From positions 1 to 34,468 of the forward strand of contig JAEUSI010000020.1 of assembly GCA_016788375.1 (NCBI GenBank): a stretch of DNA of 34,468 nucleotides, read 5' to 3'. Positions 17,838 to 27,107 of this stretch are shown in pieces. Below the pieces are notes generated by a model. The model was not told the origin of the DNA. It saw only the letters and a program-made list of their open reading frames with translations, and searched no databases. The first letter of the stretch is position 1, and each line of letters opens with the position of its first letter. The DNA comes from Ignavibacteria bacterium (lineage in GTDB: Bacteria > Bacteroidota > Ignavibacteria > Tepidaquicellales > Tepidaquicellaceae). The position numbers and the translations under genes are program-made.

Positions 17838-19103
17838 ATGAAAAAAACGCTTGCTGCAATACTGATAATTCTTTGTATTTCCGGAACCGTGGAGAATTTG
17901 TTTTCACAGGATACCGCCAGAATTATGACTTATAATCTTTTGAACTATAACGGAAGCACCGTAAAAGATCAGAGTTTCAGGAAGATTGTAAAATATTCCA
18001 ATCCCGACATATTAGTATGTGAAGAAGTCATTTCCCAGTCTGCTGTCAATAATATGCTGGCAAATGTAATGAATTATTATACACCGGGATTGTATTCGGC
18101 AGGTACTTTTCTGAACGGCTATGATACCGACAATGCTGTTTTCTACAAATCCTCGAAGTTTACTTTTTTATACAACTATGCAATTCTTACTACTCTGAGA
18201 ACTATTAACTTATTCGGTTTAGTCCACAATCAGACAGGAGATACAATAAAACTTTTTGCGGTCCATCTGAAAGCAAGCAATACAACTTCCGATCAGCAGC
18301 AGAGACTTAGCGAAGTAAATGTTCTGCGCGAATTTACAAATTCACTGCCTCAGGGTAGCGAATTTGCCGTGCTTGGAGATTTTAATATTTATACATCCAC
18401 AGAGCCTGCTTATCAGAGACTGCTGCAGATAGATATTGGAAATGAAGGATACTTCATAGATCCATATACTATCAGCGGAACCTGGAATCAGTCTGCCTAC
18501 GCTCCTTATCACAGTCAGTCGACAAGAGTCAGGGCTGTAGGTGACAGCGGCTCTACCGGCGGGCTTGACGACAGATTTGACATGATTCTGAATTCAAAAG
18601 CACTTACCGAACAGGGAAGAGTAAAATATATTCCCGGGTCATTAAAACCTTTTGGAAATGACGGCAATCATTACAATGACAGTATAAATAAAAGACCAAA
18701 CACTTCCGTACCGGACAGCATTGCCGATGCGCTTTATTACGGATCAGATCATCTGCCCGTTTCAGCATTATACCTGTTTGAACCGCTTCCGAGTGCTGTT
18801 AATGTAATTTCGTCCGTTATTCCGGAAAGTATTTTCCTGTATCAGAATTATCCAAATCCTTTCAACCCTTCAACGAAAATTAATTTTGATATTCCCCCAG
18901 AATCAGGAAACGTTAAATCATCAGTGACACTGACAGTTTACAATTCACTCGGAATTGAAATCAGAAAATTAGTATCGGAAAATCTTTCACCGGGGAAATA
19001 TGAAACTGAATTTAAAAATGACGGGCTGCCAAGCGGAGTTTATTATTATTCATTAGTATCCGGAAAATTCTCGGTTACAAAATCTATGGTTTTGATAAAA
19101 TAA
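17838..19103 (+). CDS. Secreted endonuclease/exonuclease/phosphatase family protein with T9SS domain
   Basis: This 421-residue exported hydrolase has a signal peptide (to about residue 24, LAAILIILCISGTVENLFSQ). The EEP domain (about 27-315) has all family motifs: Asn33 (TYNLLNY), Glu62/63 (LVCEEV), His143 (AVHLKAS), Asp181 and Asn183 (LGDFNIY), and Asp304-His305 (GSDHLPVSA). It likely cleaves phosphodiesters or phosphomonoesters such as extracellular DNA, inositol phosphates or sphingomyelin; the substrate is not determined. From residue 329 (PESIFLYQNYPNPFNPST) to KSMVLIK it has the T9SS sorting domain. Upstream, TAGTTTTG at 17778-17785 matches a -7 box, but the nearest TTG is only 13 bases before it. 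Extracellular nuclease for phosphate scavenging is one plausible role. Confidence 0.9.
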   Translation: MKKTLAAILIILCISGTVENLFSQDTARIMTYNLLNYNGSTVKDQSFRKIVKYSNPDILVCEEVISQSAVNNMLANVMNYYTPGLYSAGTFLNGYDTDNAVFYKSSKFTFLYNYAILTTLRTINLFGLVHNQTGDTIKLFAVHLKASNTTSDQQQRLSEVNVLREFTNSLPQGSEFAVLGDFNIYTSTEPAYQRLLQIDIGNEGYFIDPYTISGTWNQSAYAPYHSQSTRVRAVGDSGSTGGLDDRFDMILNSKALTEQGRVKYIPGSLKPFGNDGNHYNDSINKRPNTSVPDSIADALYYGSDHLPVSALYLFEPLPSAVNVISSVIPESIFLYQNYPNPFNPSTKINFDIPPESGNVKSSVTLTVYNSLGIEIRKLVSENLSPGKYETEFKNDGLPSGVYYYSLVSGKFSVTKSMVLIK

Positions 19104-19146
19104 CAAATACAAAATCAGTAATCCTTTCAGGAATTTTTCATATAAA

Positions 19147-19177
19147 AAAAGCCGGGGAAAAATTATCACCGGCTTTT
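19147..19177. terminator. Bidirectional terminator
   Basis: A perfect 9-bp stem (AAAAGCCGG at 19147-19155, CCGGCTTTT at 19169-19177) with a 13-base loop lies between the EEP gene and the convergent DNRLRE/dockerin-like gene. The A-tract on one side and T-tract on the other serve both directions. Confidence 0.8.
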
Positions 19178-19197
19178 ATAATTAATTTGCTTTAAGA

Positions 19198-20451
19198 TCA
19201 GGGTTTTAATAACTCGACTGCAAGTGCTGCATTATTTTCAACAAGTGATATATCGGAAGAATCCACATAATCATCACCGGTTACATCCGTTTGTACATAT
19301 CCCGAAACAGAATTTACAGCGTCATTTTCCACAGAACTGATATCTGAAGCGTCTACTATACCGTCTTTGTTAACATCTCCGCTGTATATGCAGTATTTGG
19401 ATAATTTTAAAATCTGATTGTTTCCGTATGCATTTCCTGCAGATAAGGAAAAATTATAATTCAAAGGTGTACCTGCCGTAAATGTCTGCGGAGAACTGCT
19501 CCAAGTTTCAATTGTGTTCCTGTGATTTACGACAATAAAATAACTGCCGCCAGGAGCATTTGCAAATGTAAACGTTCCAGAACCGTTTGTATTTAATATT
19601 CCTTTTGAAGAATCAATAAAATTAAAAGGTGAAGATGAATTTGCCAGATATACTCTCGCTGTATCACTTACCATTGAAGTTCCGTCCCAGAATCCTTCAA
19701 TAAAAGTTGTAAGATTAAGCGAAACAAAATTCAGTGTATATGTGACTGTAAGTTTTGGCCTGTTTACTGCTGTCAGATTTTCCTTCGTATCGAATCTTTT
19801 GGCAGATGCCGTTGAACTCTCATCACCGATCAGTATCCAGCCTCCGTTTTGAGTAGGATTGCTCAGCCACCCCTGAACATCACTTACCATCTGAGTCGTG
19901 GATCCCCAAGTGTAAAATCCTACTGCGCCGACGGAAGCGGTTGCACTTACGTCATGTGAAAAATATCCTCCAAGCTCATTATCAGTCCATGCCGTTGTGT
20001 CATAATACGAATGCAGCCATGTTGCGTCACCGGGTTCGGCTGCAGCTCCGAATCCTTCCTCTCCTCCGGGAGACGATGTCCCTTCTCCCCAGTTCTGAAG
20101 AATCTTCTGAAGTTTGACATTTTTATTGCCGGAAATTGTTTTCGACATTCGGAGTGTAAGAGTAACGCTTGTTACAGTTGCATTAGAAGGAATGCTCCCA
20201 GCTATATCGAATGCAATAACACCTCTTCTTAACATATCGCCTGCTGTTTTTCCGGCAAAAAAATACTGACCGGAACCGTTGCTTATAAATCCTCCTTCAT
20301 CCTCATATAAAGTGTTGTCTTTCATCGATCCGAGATTGACTGTTGTCTGTGCTTCTGTTTCTCTGAATGAAAGAATCAGCATAATTACAAAGATCACAAG
20401 AGTTAATTTTAGTAATGTTACTTTTCCGTAACTGTGTTTTTGTTTCATCAT
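19198..20451 (-). CDS. Secreted DNRLRE-domain protein with dockerin-like repeat pair
   Basis: This 417-residue exported protein has a signal peptide (LKLTLVIFVIMLILSFRETEAQ, cleavage near 35). Residues about 36-235 form a DNRLRE-type beta-sandwich (MKDNTLYEDEGGFISNGSGQYFFAG; RGVIAFDIAGSIPSNATVTSVTL; WILIGDESS..KRF), a fold linked to carbohydrate binding. A second beta domain spans about 240-345. The C-terminus holds two calcium-loop repeats of dockerin type: DVNKDGIVDASD (359-370) and DVTGDDYVDSSD (389-400). It lacks the T9SS sorting domain of its neighbours. Two ATG codons overlap at the start; AGGAAA lies 3 bases before the first and 6 before the second, so residue 2 may be the true start. 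It is the last gene of the three-gene unit with both metalloproteases (45-base gap). Confidence 0.85.
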   Translation of the reverse strand: MMKQKHSYGKVTLLKLTLVIFVIMLILSFRETEAQTTVNLGSMKDNTLYEDEGGFISNGSGQYFFAGKTAGDMLRRGVIAFDIAGSIPSNATVTSVTLTLRMSKTISGNKNVKLQKILQNWGEGTSSPGGEEGFGAAAEPGDATWLHSYYDTTAWTDNELGGYFSHDVSATASVGAVGFYTWGSTTQMVSDVQGWLSNPTQNGGWILIGDESSTASAKRFDTKENLTAVNRPKLTVTYTLNFVSLNLTTFIEGFWDGTSMVSDTARVYLANSSSPFNFIDSSKGILNTNGSGTFTFANAPGGSYFIVVNHRNTIETWSSSPQTFTAGTPLNYNFSLSAGNAYGNNQILKLSKYCIYSGDVNKDGIVDASDISSVENDAVNSVSGYVQTDVTGDDYVDSSDISLVENNAALAVELLKP

Positions 20452-20496
20452 GAATTTCCTTTCAATAAATGTATTAATTTAATTTCTTCAGTTAAT

Positions 20497-22836
20497 TTAT
20501 TTGAGAAGAACCATACTTTTTGTTATTACTGCATTTTTACCTTTTGACGAATTTACAGTGAGACGGTAGAAATAAATTCCGCTTGACAGAATTAATCCGT
20601 TACGTGAATTTCCGTTTTCAAGAGCATTGAATTTTACGGAATAATTTCCTTTCTGTAAATCACCGTTTACAAGAGTTCCTGCTGATTTTCCGGAAATGTC
20701 AAATACTTCAAGACTTACACTGCTGTTTTCCGGCAAATAAAACTCAATATTTGTTTCCGGATTAAAGGGATTCGGATAATTCTGCTGAAGAGTATAATCC
20801 CCGGCTAATCCCAGCTCATTATTCCCGACTGACAAAAGATTTGAAAGCGTAAAATTGTAATTCGAAATGTCAAAGAAAATATTGTCTGCAGCTTCAACTT
20901 TAATTCTTGCCAGTGAAGTGTTTAAGGAAGGCAGATTAACAGATTCCGAGCCGTCATTTGGCGTGTTTGAAACCAGATTATAAAAATAAGTAACCCCTCC
21001 GTCAGTTGATAATTTTATGTTTACATTCTGACAGTTAACCGGAGCTGTATTTGTGTTTGCAATATTCCAGGTAACGGTCTGCGGAATATTTGTATTCCAT
21101 ATTAATGTTGATGTATCGGGAGATGTTAATCTGAACGGTCCCGCCAAATCCGAAACATTAAACGAAACTAGCTCATAATTATTTCCGCCTCCTGCTGGAT
21201 TGTTGTCTCTGACCGTAAGTCTGAAAGACAGCGTCCGCGTATAAGTCGGCAGGATTTCACCGATGGTCTGAGTATTGTTCAGAAGATTGCTGAGTTTCGG
21301 AAATGTTCTTGCAGAAGTTGTATCTGGAATAAAAGACCTGAATATCGGCGCATTGCCCGAAGGGCTGTTTGGAACACCTGCAGGACCGAGGTCCATTTCC
21401 TCCCAGCAGTAAGTCAGACTATTCTGATTTTCCGCATCAGTTGCAGCGCCCGTAAGTTTAAAAGGCGTTCTGACCGGGATCGTAAATCCGCCAGCCGGAA
21501 CTGTCACAACAGGAGGTGTATTTCCAGTTGCTGTTATCTGAGCACATGAATTTCCGTTTCCGTTCTGAACATAGTTTACTATTTCCGTAAAATTTCCGGA
21601 ATGGAAATACGGATCACTGTTATTCTGAAGATTGCTTGATCCGCAGATTCCTGCATAACCCATAATTGTCGAAGCGCTTCCTGGCTCCCAAGCAGTCGAA
21701 GCATTTCTGTTCCCTCCTCCGCAGGAAGAGGTCGTGCTGTTAAATGTATGATTGCCTCCGAACTGATGTCCCATTTCGTGCGCTACATAATCTATATCAA
21801 ACGGATCGCCTATCGGAGCACCTGAACCTGTAACTCCTCTGGCTTTCTGTCCGTTTACACAAATCACACCGAGATAAGCTACACCACCGCCTCCTGTACT
21901 GACAACATGTCCGAAGTCATAATTTGCGCTTCCTATAACATTGTCAAGATTTGTCTGATTCTGACCGAGCATTGTACTGCCGTTTGCATTTGTATAAGGA
22001 TCCGTTGATGCATTCGTGTAAATAATAACGTCATTGTTTGCAATCAATACCATCCTCACCGCAAAATCTTTTTCATAAACTCCGTTTACCCTGTTAACCG
22101 TTGTCGTTACTGCTGCCAGTCCGGCTGCAACTGTTCCTCCGTGGTAAGCGGTATATTCTCCCGTCGCAGCGCAGGCAAGCCTGTATGTACGCAGTGTCGG
22201 TCCGGTTGTAATTCCGCCGCTCAGAATTTCTTCCTGAATTTTACTGCCGGAATTTTCATCGTCAAATCCGCATTCGAATTTTTTGTCTGTAATAAAATCC
22301 TTTCTGTAATAAGAGATATAGATCTCTTTTTCATTTTTGCTGTAAGGATCTATAAAATAATCTCCTTTAACACTTAATATCATCGCATGAAATCCGTTCA
22401 TTGTAAAGTCAAGTTTACCCGTCGCATACGGATCATCAATTCCTTTAATGCTGTAAGTTCTGATTTCGGGAAATTTATCCTTTAACGCCTGCTCCATCAT
22501 AGAATATTCAGTTACCGAAAACTTCGACATTCCACCCGATGGATTCGGCAGTTCGATAATGTAATCAGTATGAACTGTGTTTTCTGCAGGTGCTCTGGAA
22601 AGCTGAGTCATCAGTCCGTCAGGATCCGCTTTCAATGTTCTGTAGTTCATCGGAATTATCTCCCTGCTGCCTTTGGCCGTAAAGTCATTTTCGGAAATAT
22701 CCGACCAGATTGTCCCGTTATTTCCTGCTGTAATCGAAGGAGGACTGATCTTGATTCCCCTCTCATTTCCCGCAAAAAATATTACGTAAGCTGCCACGAT
22801 AAATACCGGCAGAATTGTTTTTATAAATGTTTTCAT
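20497..22836 (-). CDS. Secreted reprolysin-like (M12B) zinc metalloprotease with T9SS domain
   Basis: This 779-residue exported metzincin protease has an N-terminal hydrophobic signal (about 8-23). The propeptide to about 210 includes Cys189 in FECGFDD. The catalytic domain (about 215-440) starts TLRTYRLACAATGEYTAYHGG and contains the zinc motif HEMGHQFGGNH at 353-363 and the Met-turn Met392 in SASTIMGYAGIC. Ig-like beta domains follow (TPPVVTVPAGGFTIP; PQTVTWNIANTN), then the T9SS sorting domain from 681 (YTLQQNYPNPFNPET) to KSMVLLK. It likely digests extracellular protein. It lies 47 bases downstream of the second metalloprotease gene. A possible GAAAG ribosome site precedes ATG 22836. Specificity is unknown. 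Confidence 0.93.
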   Translation of the reverse strand: MKTFIKTILPVFIVAAYVIFFAGNERGIKISPPSITAGNNGTIWSDISENDFTAKGSREIIPMNYRTLKADPDGLMTQLSRAPAENTVHTDYIIELPNPSGGMSKFSVTEYSMMEQALKDKFPEIRTYSIKGIDDPYATGKLDFTMNGFHAMILSVKGDYFIDPYSKNEKEIYISYYRKDFITDKKFECGFDDENSGSKIQEEILSGGITTGPTLRTYRLACAATGEYTAYHGGTVAAGLAAVTTTVNRVNGVYEKDFAVRMVLIANNDVIIYTNASTDPYTNANGSTMLGQNQTNLDNVIGSANYDFGHVVSTGGGGVAYLGVICVNGQKARGVTGSGAPIGDPFDIDYVAHEMGHQFGGNHTFNSTTSSCGGGNRNASTAWEPGSASTIMGYAGICGSSNLQNNSDPYFHSGNFTEIVNYVQNGNGNSCAQITATGNTPPVVTVPAGGFTIPVRTPFKLTGAATDAENQNSLTYCWEEMDLGPAGVPNSPSGNAPIFRSFIPDTTSARTFPKLSNLLNNTQTIGEILPTYTRTLSFRLTVRDNNPAGGGNNYELVSFNVSDLAGPFRLTSPDTSTLIWNTNIPQTVTWNIANTNTAPVNCQNVNIKLSTDGGVTYFYNLVSNTPNDGSESVNLPSLNTSLARIKVEAADNIFFDISNYNFTLSNLLSVGNNELGLAGDYTLQQNYPNPFNPETNIEFYLPENSSVSLEVFDISGKSAGTLVNGDLQKGNYSVKFNALENGNSRNGLILSSGIYFYRLTVNSSKGKNAVITKSMVLLK

Positions 22837-22883
22837 GATGCTTTCAAAAATTTTAAATTTATTTACTGTTATGACATTTGTCG

Positions 22884-25139
22884 TTATTTCAACAATACCA
22901 TTTTTTTTGTCTGCGAAAATTCATTCGAAGTAAGTCTGTAAAAATAAACACCGCTGGGAAGATTAACCGCATTGAAACTGAATTCGTAGCTTCCCGGCTG
23001 AAGTTTACTGTTTAAAAGTGTTTCTACTTCTCTTCCTCCGGAGTCATATATTTTTAAAACTGTAATTCCCGGAACCGGAATATCAAATTTTATGCTTGTC
23101 GAAGGATTAAAAGGATTCGGATAATTGTTGCCGAGCAGGAATTTTTCCGGAACAAGACTTGACAATACATTAATTCCTACCGTATTTCTTACTAAGGTCA
23201 GTACAAATGTTGATGAAGATGAAAGCGAATCTACTCCGTTGTATCCCCAGGGTTTCCATGTGCATCTTACAGAATCGCCTGTAGTACCGAATACTGCCGC
23301 AAGAGAATCAAGATAACTTTTACGCATTGAAATTACGGTATCGCTTCCTGTGTTATTGCTTGAATAAATGTAATCAGCACTTGTCCCGACCTTCCTTATT
23401 TTAAGTTTGTACTTAATCGAAGGATCTGTACCGGCACTGCTCCATTTGAAATCGAATAATTCGGAACTGCCTGACGAAACGTTTACTCTTGAAAATGATG
23501 CAGGTGTTAACGGATTAAATGCATTTAAATTCAATACAATGGTGAATGCACCGTCACTAGTATCTCCGGTACTTTGAGCCGAGGAATTCAATATTCTGAT
23601 TTTTGCCTGTGATGTCGACGCCATATACGGAACTGCCCAGTCAAATACTCTCTGTACTGCCGGTACATTATTCTGTATAATCTGCCATGTTGCTCCGTTG
23701 TTGACTGATAATTCAATATTCACATTACCGGTAAGCGATGTGCCCCAGTAAATCTGTCTCATTTCGCCTGTTCTGAATGATTCACCGCCGTTAGGATATC
23801 CGATCTGAAGCGGGTCTGAAGAAACATACATGCATGGCGCTGACTGAGCGTTGCTCCTGATAATTGTCTTCGGCTGTGGTCCGAATCCCTGTGTAAGACT
23901 GATTGAACCGTTAAGATGACAGTAACTCATTATTGTTCCGACTCTTGGTATCATCGGACCGCTGTAACATCCTCCTTCTACAGTATAACAGCTGTCAATT
24001 GGTCCACCGACCCATCCGCAGTTGTGTGTGTGATTCGAACCGAAGTTGTGGCCGATCTCGTGACATACTACCATTACATCCCATGAATAGGTAGGAAGCG
24101 GCAGAATCGGACCGTTTGTATTGCTGAATCCGTATCCGTCTCCAGAGCTTCCGCCTGAACACAATGCATCAAGAAATGCAATCCCTCCCATATTTCCCGA
24201 TCTTCTTGTGATAAAATGTGCGAGTGTCCTCTGAACTCCCTGCTGTGTGCTGTTCCACTGACTTCTGAACTGAGAAAGTATTGAACTTGAGTTTGTACCG
24301 TTATAAGGATCCGTTGTCGTCCATACCCTCAGATATGGCACTATCAGCTTAACGTTTACTTCTTTCATATAAATTGCAGAAGCCGCTGACATCAGCGTCA
24401 GAGCATAATTTGTTGCGGCTGAAACAGACTGATTGTAAATGTTGTATGTGGCAAAATCAATTTCTATTGCAATTTCCGCTATATACAAATCTGTAGGTGA
24501 TGCATCATTCATTTTTTCGGTAATAATTCTTCTCATCTCCGATATATATTCTGACGATAAATTATCCTCGGTTCCGCAGAAAAAACTGTTCTTACTTTTC
24601 AAATCGCTTTCTTTGTAAAATACATATTTGTCCGTGCTGTTTCCGCTGTTGTCGTTAATTAAGCCGAGATTGTAATTGTCATCACCGGAAATTATCAGTC
24701 CTTTCACATCTTCTTTTGTAAACGTAAAAGAAGCCGTAGTATTTCTTTCTCCTTCAATGCTTCCGGTATAAGCTACAAGAATATCATTCAACTTTACTTC
24801 CTCGTCACCATTGACTGTTCTTGCAACGATTTTCGCATCCGGGGAAAGTATATCAGATCTTCTCAGATTTAATCTGACATCCCTGCGGTCACCGTAAGGG
24901 AGTGAAATTGATATTTCGGGTAATCTGCTGTTATATAATTCGGTAAGTATACCCCTGTCTATGTTAAGGATTTCCGCTTTAGCAAGATTTTTCGTTATTT
25001 CAGAGTTTCCAGGTATTGTGTTATCCGTATTTTCAGAGAACAGTCTGTAATCTGATATACTCTGTGAACTTGCAACGCTGTTTACCAAGACTATCAATAG
25101 TAAGAGTCCTGCAATGAATGATAATTTTTTTAAAAACAT
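22884..25139 (-). CDS. Secreted reprolysin-like (M12B) zinc metalloprotease with T9SS domain (second copy)
   Basis: This 751-residue exported metzincin is related in layout to its downstream neighbour. The signal peptide ends near residue 25 (LLLLIVLVNSVASSQ). A propeptide of about 190 residues contains Cys188 in FFCGTED. The catalytic domain (about 215-440) has VVCHEIGHNFGSNHTHNC with zinc ligands in 360-370 and the Met-turn at Met404 (VGTIMSYC). The loop between holds several Cys residues (CGWVGGPIDSCYTVEGGCY) that may form disulfides. An Ig-like domain (YPNGGESFRTGEMRQIYWGTS) begins near 447. A T9SS sorting domain runs from 667 (FLLGNNYPNPFNPST) to KKMVLLK. It is the first gene of the unit. 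Sequence divergence from the neighbour suggests an old duplication or separate recruitment. Confidence 0.93.
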   Translation of the reverse strand: MFLKKLSFIAGLLLLIVLVNSVASSQSISDYRLFSENTDNTIPGNSEITKNLAKAEILNIDRGILTELYNSRLPEISISLPYGDRRDVRLNLRRSDILSPDAKIVARTVNGDEEVKLNDILVAYTGSIEGERNTTASFTFTKEDVKGLIISGDDNYNLGLINDNSGNSTDKYVFYKESDLKSKNSFFCGTEDNLSSEYISEMRRIITEKMNDASPTDLYIAEIAIEIDFATYNIYNQSVSAATNYALTLMSAASAIYMKEVNVKLIVPYLRVWTTTDPYNGTNSSSILSQFRSQWNSTQQGVQRTLAHFITRRSGNMGGIAFLDALCSGGSSGDGYGFSNTNGPILPLPTYSWDVMVVCHEIGHNFGSNHTHNCGWVGGPIDSCYTVEGGCYSGPMIPRVGTIMSYCHLNGSISLTQGFGPQPKTIIRSNAQSAPCMYVSSDPLQIGYPNGGESFRTGEMRQIYWGTSLTGNVNIELSVNNGATWQIIQNNVPAVQRVFDWAVPYMASTSQAKIRILNSSAQSTGDTSDGAFTIVLNLNAFNPLTPASFSRVNVSSGSSELFDFKWSSAGTDPSIKYKLKIRKVGTSADYIYSSNNTGSDTVISMRKSYLDSLAAVFGTTGDSVRCTWKPWGYNGVDSLSSSSTFVLTLVRNTVGINVLSSLVPEKFLLGNNYPNPFNPSTSIKFDIPVPGITVLKIYDSGGREVETLLNSKLQPGSYEFSFNAVNLPSGVYFYRLTSNEFSQTKKMVLLK

Positions 25140-25190
25140 TGAAATGATTTAATTGTTAATAAATAGAAGTTTTTGGTTGGGTTTGTAGTT

Positions 25191-25198
25191 CAAAGATA
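25191..25198 (-). promoter_or_regulatory. Candidate -7 box for the metalloprotease unit
   Basis: Read on the minus strand, TATCTTTG matches TAnnTTTG and lies 52 bases before the ATG of the first metalloprotease gene. The nearest upstream TTG (minus strand, 25213-25211) is only 12 bases away, shorter than the usual 17-23, so the promoter call is weak. Confidence 0.25.
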
Positions 25199-25260
25199 GT
25201 TATAATTTTCCAATTTTAAAATGTTTGTTTTTACTTGATTAAATATAATTTGTGATGCTT

Positions 25261-26247
25261 TCATGTAGACTTTTTCCACTTATCGAGAAGTTCTTTTTCC
25301 TTTTCTGCTTTCAGACCTGCTTTCAGTGTATAATCCTTTCTTTTTACAGAAAATTCCAGAGTATCCTTCAGAGTTTCAGAAAGTTTTCTGAATTTTAGAC
25401 CTTTGGAAAGAGCATTGCTAATATCGCATTCGTTTACTCCTTTTATTTCTGAAGGAACCCATAGCGGAAGTTCTGTATATGCCATAACTTTTTCTTCTTC
25501 CAGAAATTTCTCGTTAACCCATACAAGTTCAGCTTTGCTTCCGGAAACTGTAATGCATTCATTCAGAAACTCCGATATAGTAAGCCTGTAATCCGGACCG
25601 GTTGCATTGTATGTACCTGTTTCTTTTTGCTCAATCATTTTTACTGTGAAATCCGAAAGATCTTTTACATCGATAAACTGCACGGGTCCGTCTTCAGGTC
25701 CGGGAGCTAATACTTCTCCGCCCTGATTTATTCTGTGTATCCAGTAAGTAAACCTGTCAGAAGGATCATCTTCACCCACAATAAGTCCGGGTCTGATTAT
25801 CAGAGATCTGTCTCCGAATATTTCTTCGGCAGTTTTTTCACAGAGATATTTCAGCGGACCGTAAGTTTCGCCGTTAACTTCCTCGACAGTTTCATCATCA
25901 AGTTTTCCGGTCTCTGAATTTTCATTCATTCCGCTTTCTGTTAAGTTATTATAAACTGAAATGCTGGAAATGAAAGTATAATGCTTTGCCTTATCCTTTA
26001 AATATTCTGCGGATAATCTGACTATACGCGGAATATAACCGCATGTATCAATTACCGCATCAAACTCCCTGCCGTTCAGTGATTCGAAATTTCCGTTTCT
26101 GTCGCCTCTGAGTTTTTCGATACCGGGTAATAAATCCGGATTGTGTATGCCTCTGTTAAACAGTGTAACTTCATGTCCGTTACTTAATGCAGAATTTACG
26201 ATGTGCTTTCCGAGGAATATTGTCCCTCCCAGAATTAATATTTTCAT
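25261..26247 (-). CDS. NAD-dependent epimerase/dehydratase-like SDR protein
   Basis: This 328-residue atypical (extended) SDR protein has the cofactor motif GGTIFLG (7-13) at the very N-terminus, NRG at the end of strand 2 (suggesting NADP or NAD use), FDAVIDTCGY, FISSISVYNN, and the active-site pair Tyr129-Lys133 (YGPLK). It resembles the branch often labelled 'NAD-dependent epimerase/dehydratase' related to CSP41/isoflavone-reductase-like SDRs. The reaction is unknown and no sugar-nucleotide gene adjoins it. It starts at ATG 26247 and reads as a single-gene unit; 137 bases rich in A/T separate it from the divergent flavin reductase gene. Confidence 0.85.
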   Translation of the reverse strand: MKILILGGTIFLGKHIVNSALSNGHEVTLFNRGIHNPDLLPGIEKLRGDRNGNFESLNGREFDAVIDTCGYIPRIVRLSAEYLKDKAKHYTFISSISVYNNLTESGMNENSETGKLDDETVEEVNGETYGPLKYLCEKTAEEIFGDRSLIIRPGLIVGEDDPSDRFTYWIHRINQGGEVLAPGPEDGPVQFIDVKDLSDFTVKMIEQKETGTYNATGPDYRLTISEFLNECITVSGSKAELVWVNEKFLEEEKVMAYTELPLWVPSEIKGVNECDISNALSKGLKFRKLSETLKDTLEFSVKRKDYTLKAGLKAEKEKELLDKWKKST

Positions 26248-26384
26248 TTTTGTTTATTAAATTTTTTAAAAACCTTTTTTAAATTTTAACGGGCAGAGAT
26301 TATCATTGTTGCGGTGATTAATATATCTTAATGGATTTTACAATGTCAAATGTTTAGTTTTAATTATAAATCAGTTATCTATTC

Positions 26385-27101
26385 TTGAAAGATTACAAGA
26401 TTACATTTACAGGCAGGAAAAAAATCTGCGAAAATACTTTTTCCTTTTATTTCAGCACAGGTGATTCAGGTTATTCTTACAAACCCGGACAGTATGCGCA
26501 CTTTACACTTACCGGTGCGAAATATAATGACATAAAAGGCAATTCAAGGCCATTCTCTTTTGCAGGTTCTCCTCATATCAAAGATAAATTAATTATTGCT
26601 GCCCGTGTTAACTCTTCAGTCTTTGTCAGAAATCTCTGTGAACTTAATGTAGGTTCCGAAGTTTTTGTGAGTAAACCCGGAGGTAATCTCTTTAAGCCTG
26701 ATGATACAATTTTACCGGTTGTTTTTATTGCCGGAGGAACCGGCATTACTCCCGTCCGGAGCATTATTGAATTTCTGATTCATAAAAAATCCGGCAGAAA
26801 AATTTTTCTTTTTTATTCGAATAAATCCCGGAACAGAACTGCCTTTTATGATGATTTTAAAAACTGGTCGGAAGCAAATGAGAACTTTATCTTTATACCG
26901 TCTGTAGATTCAAAGGAAACTCAAAACCCTGGATTTGAACAGGGATATATTAACAGTGCTATGCTCAGGAAATATCTTAAAGAACTCAACGGCAATCATT
27001 ACATTCTTACAGGTCCGGATGAAATGACGGATTCTATAAGGAATATTCTTCTGTCAGAGAATGTTAATATTTCTGATATCAGAACAGATAAGTTAAACTG
27101 A
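26385..27101 (+). CDS. FAD/NAD(P)-binding oxidoreductase (ferredoxin-NADP reductase fold)
   Basis: This 238-residue flavoprotein reductase moves electrons between NAD(P)H and an unknown partner. The FAD domain has RPFSFAGSP (R55xxS58), preceded by YKPGQYAHFTL. The NAD(P) domain has GGTGITPVRSIIEF (117-130), LFYSNKSRNRTAF, and a tail TGPDEMTDSIRNIL. There is no [2Fe-2S] domain and no second domain, so it is a minimal FNR module of normal length. The only reasonable start in frame is TTG at 26385. It stands alone on its strand, with its stop 6 bases from the convergent DUF192 stop. Confidence 0.87.
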   Translation: MKDYKITFTGRKKICENTFSFYFSTGDSGYSYKPGQYAHFTLTGAKYNDIKGNSRPFSFAGSPHIKDKLIIAARVNSSVFVRNLCELNVGSEVFVSKPGGNLFKPDDTILPVVFIAGGTGITPVRSIIEFLIHKKSGRKIFLFYSNKSRNRTAFYDDFKNWSEANENFIFIPSVDSKETQNPGFEQGYINSAMLRKYLKELNGNHYILTGPDEMTDSIRNILLSENVNISDIRTDKLN

Positions 27102-27107
27102 TTTTTT

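Noticed and set aside
22570-22941. 123-residue open frame opposite and between the two metalloprotease genes
   Set aside because: It is antisense to the signal peptide of one protease and the tail of the other. The Cys/Phe/Tyr-rich sequence has no motif or ribosome site.
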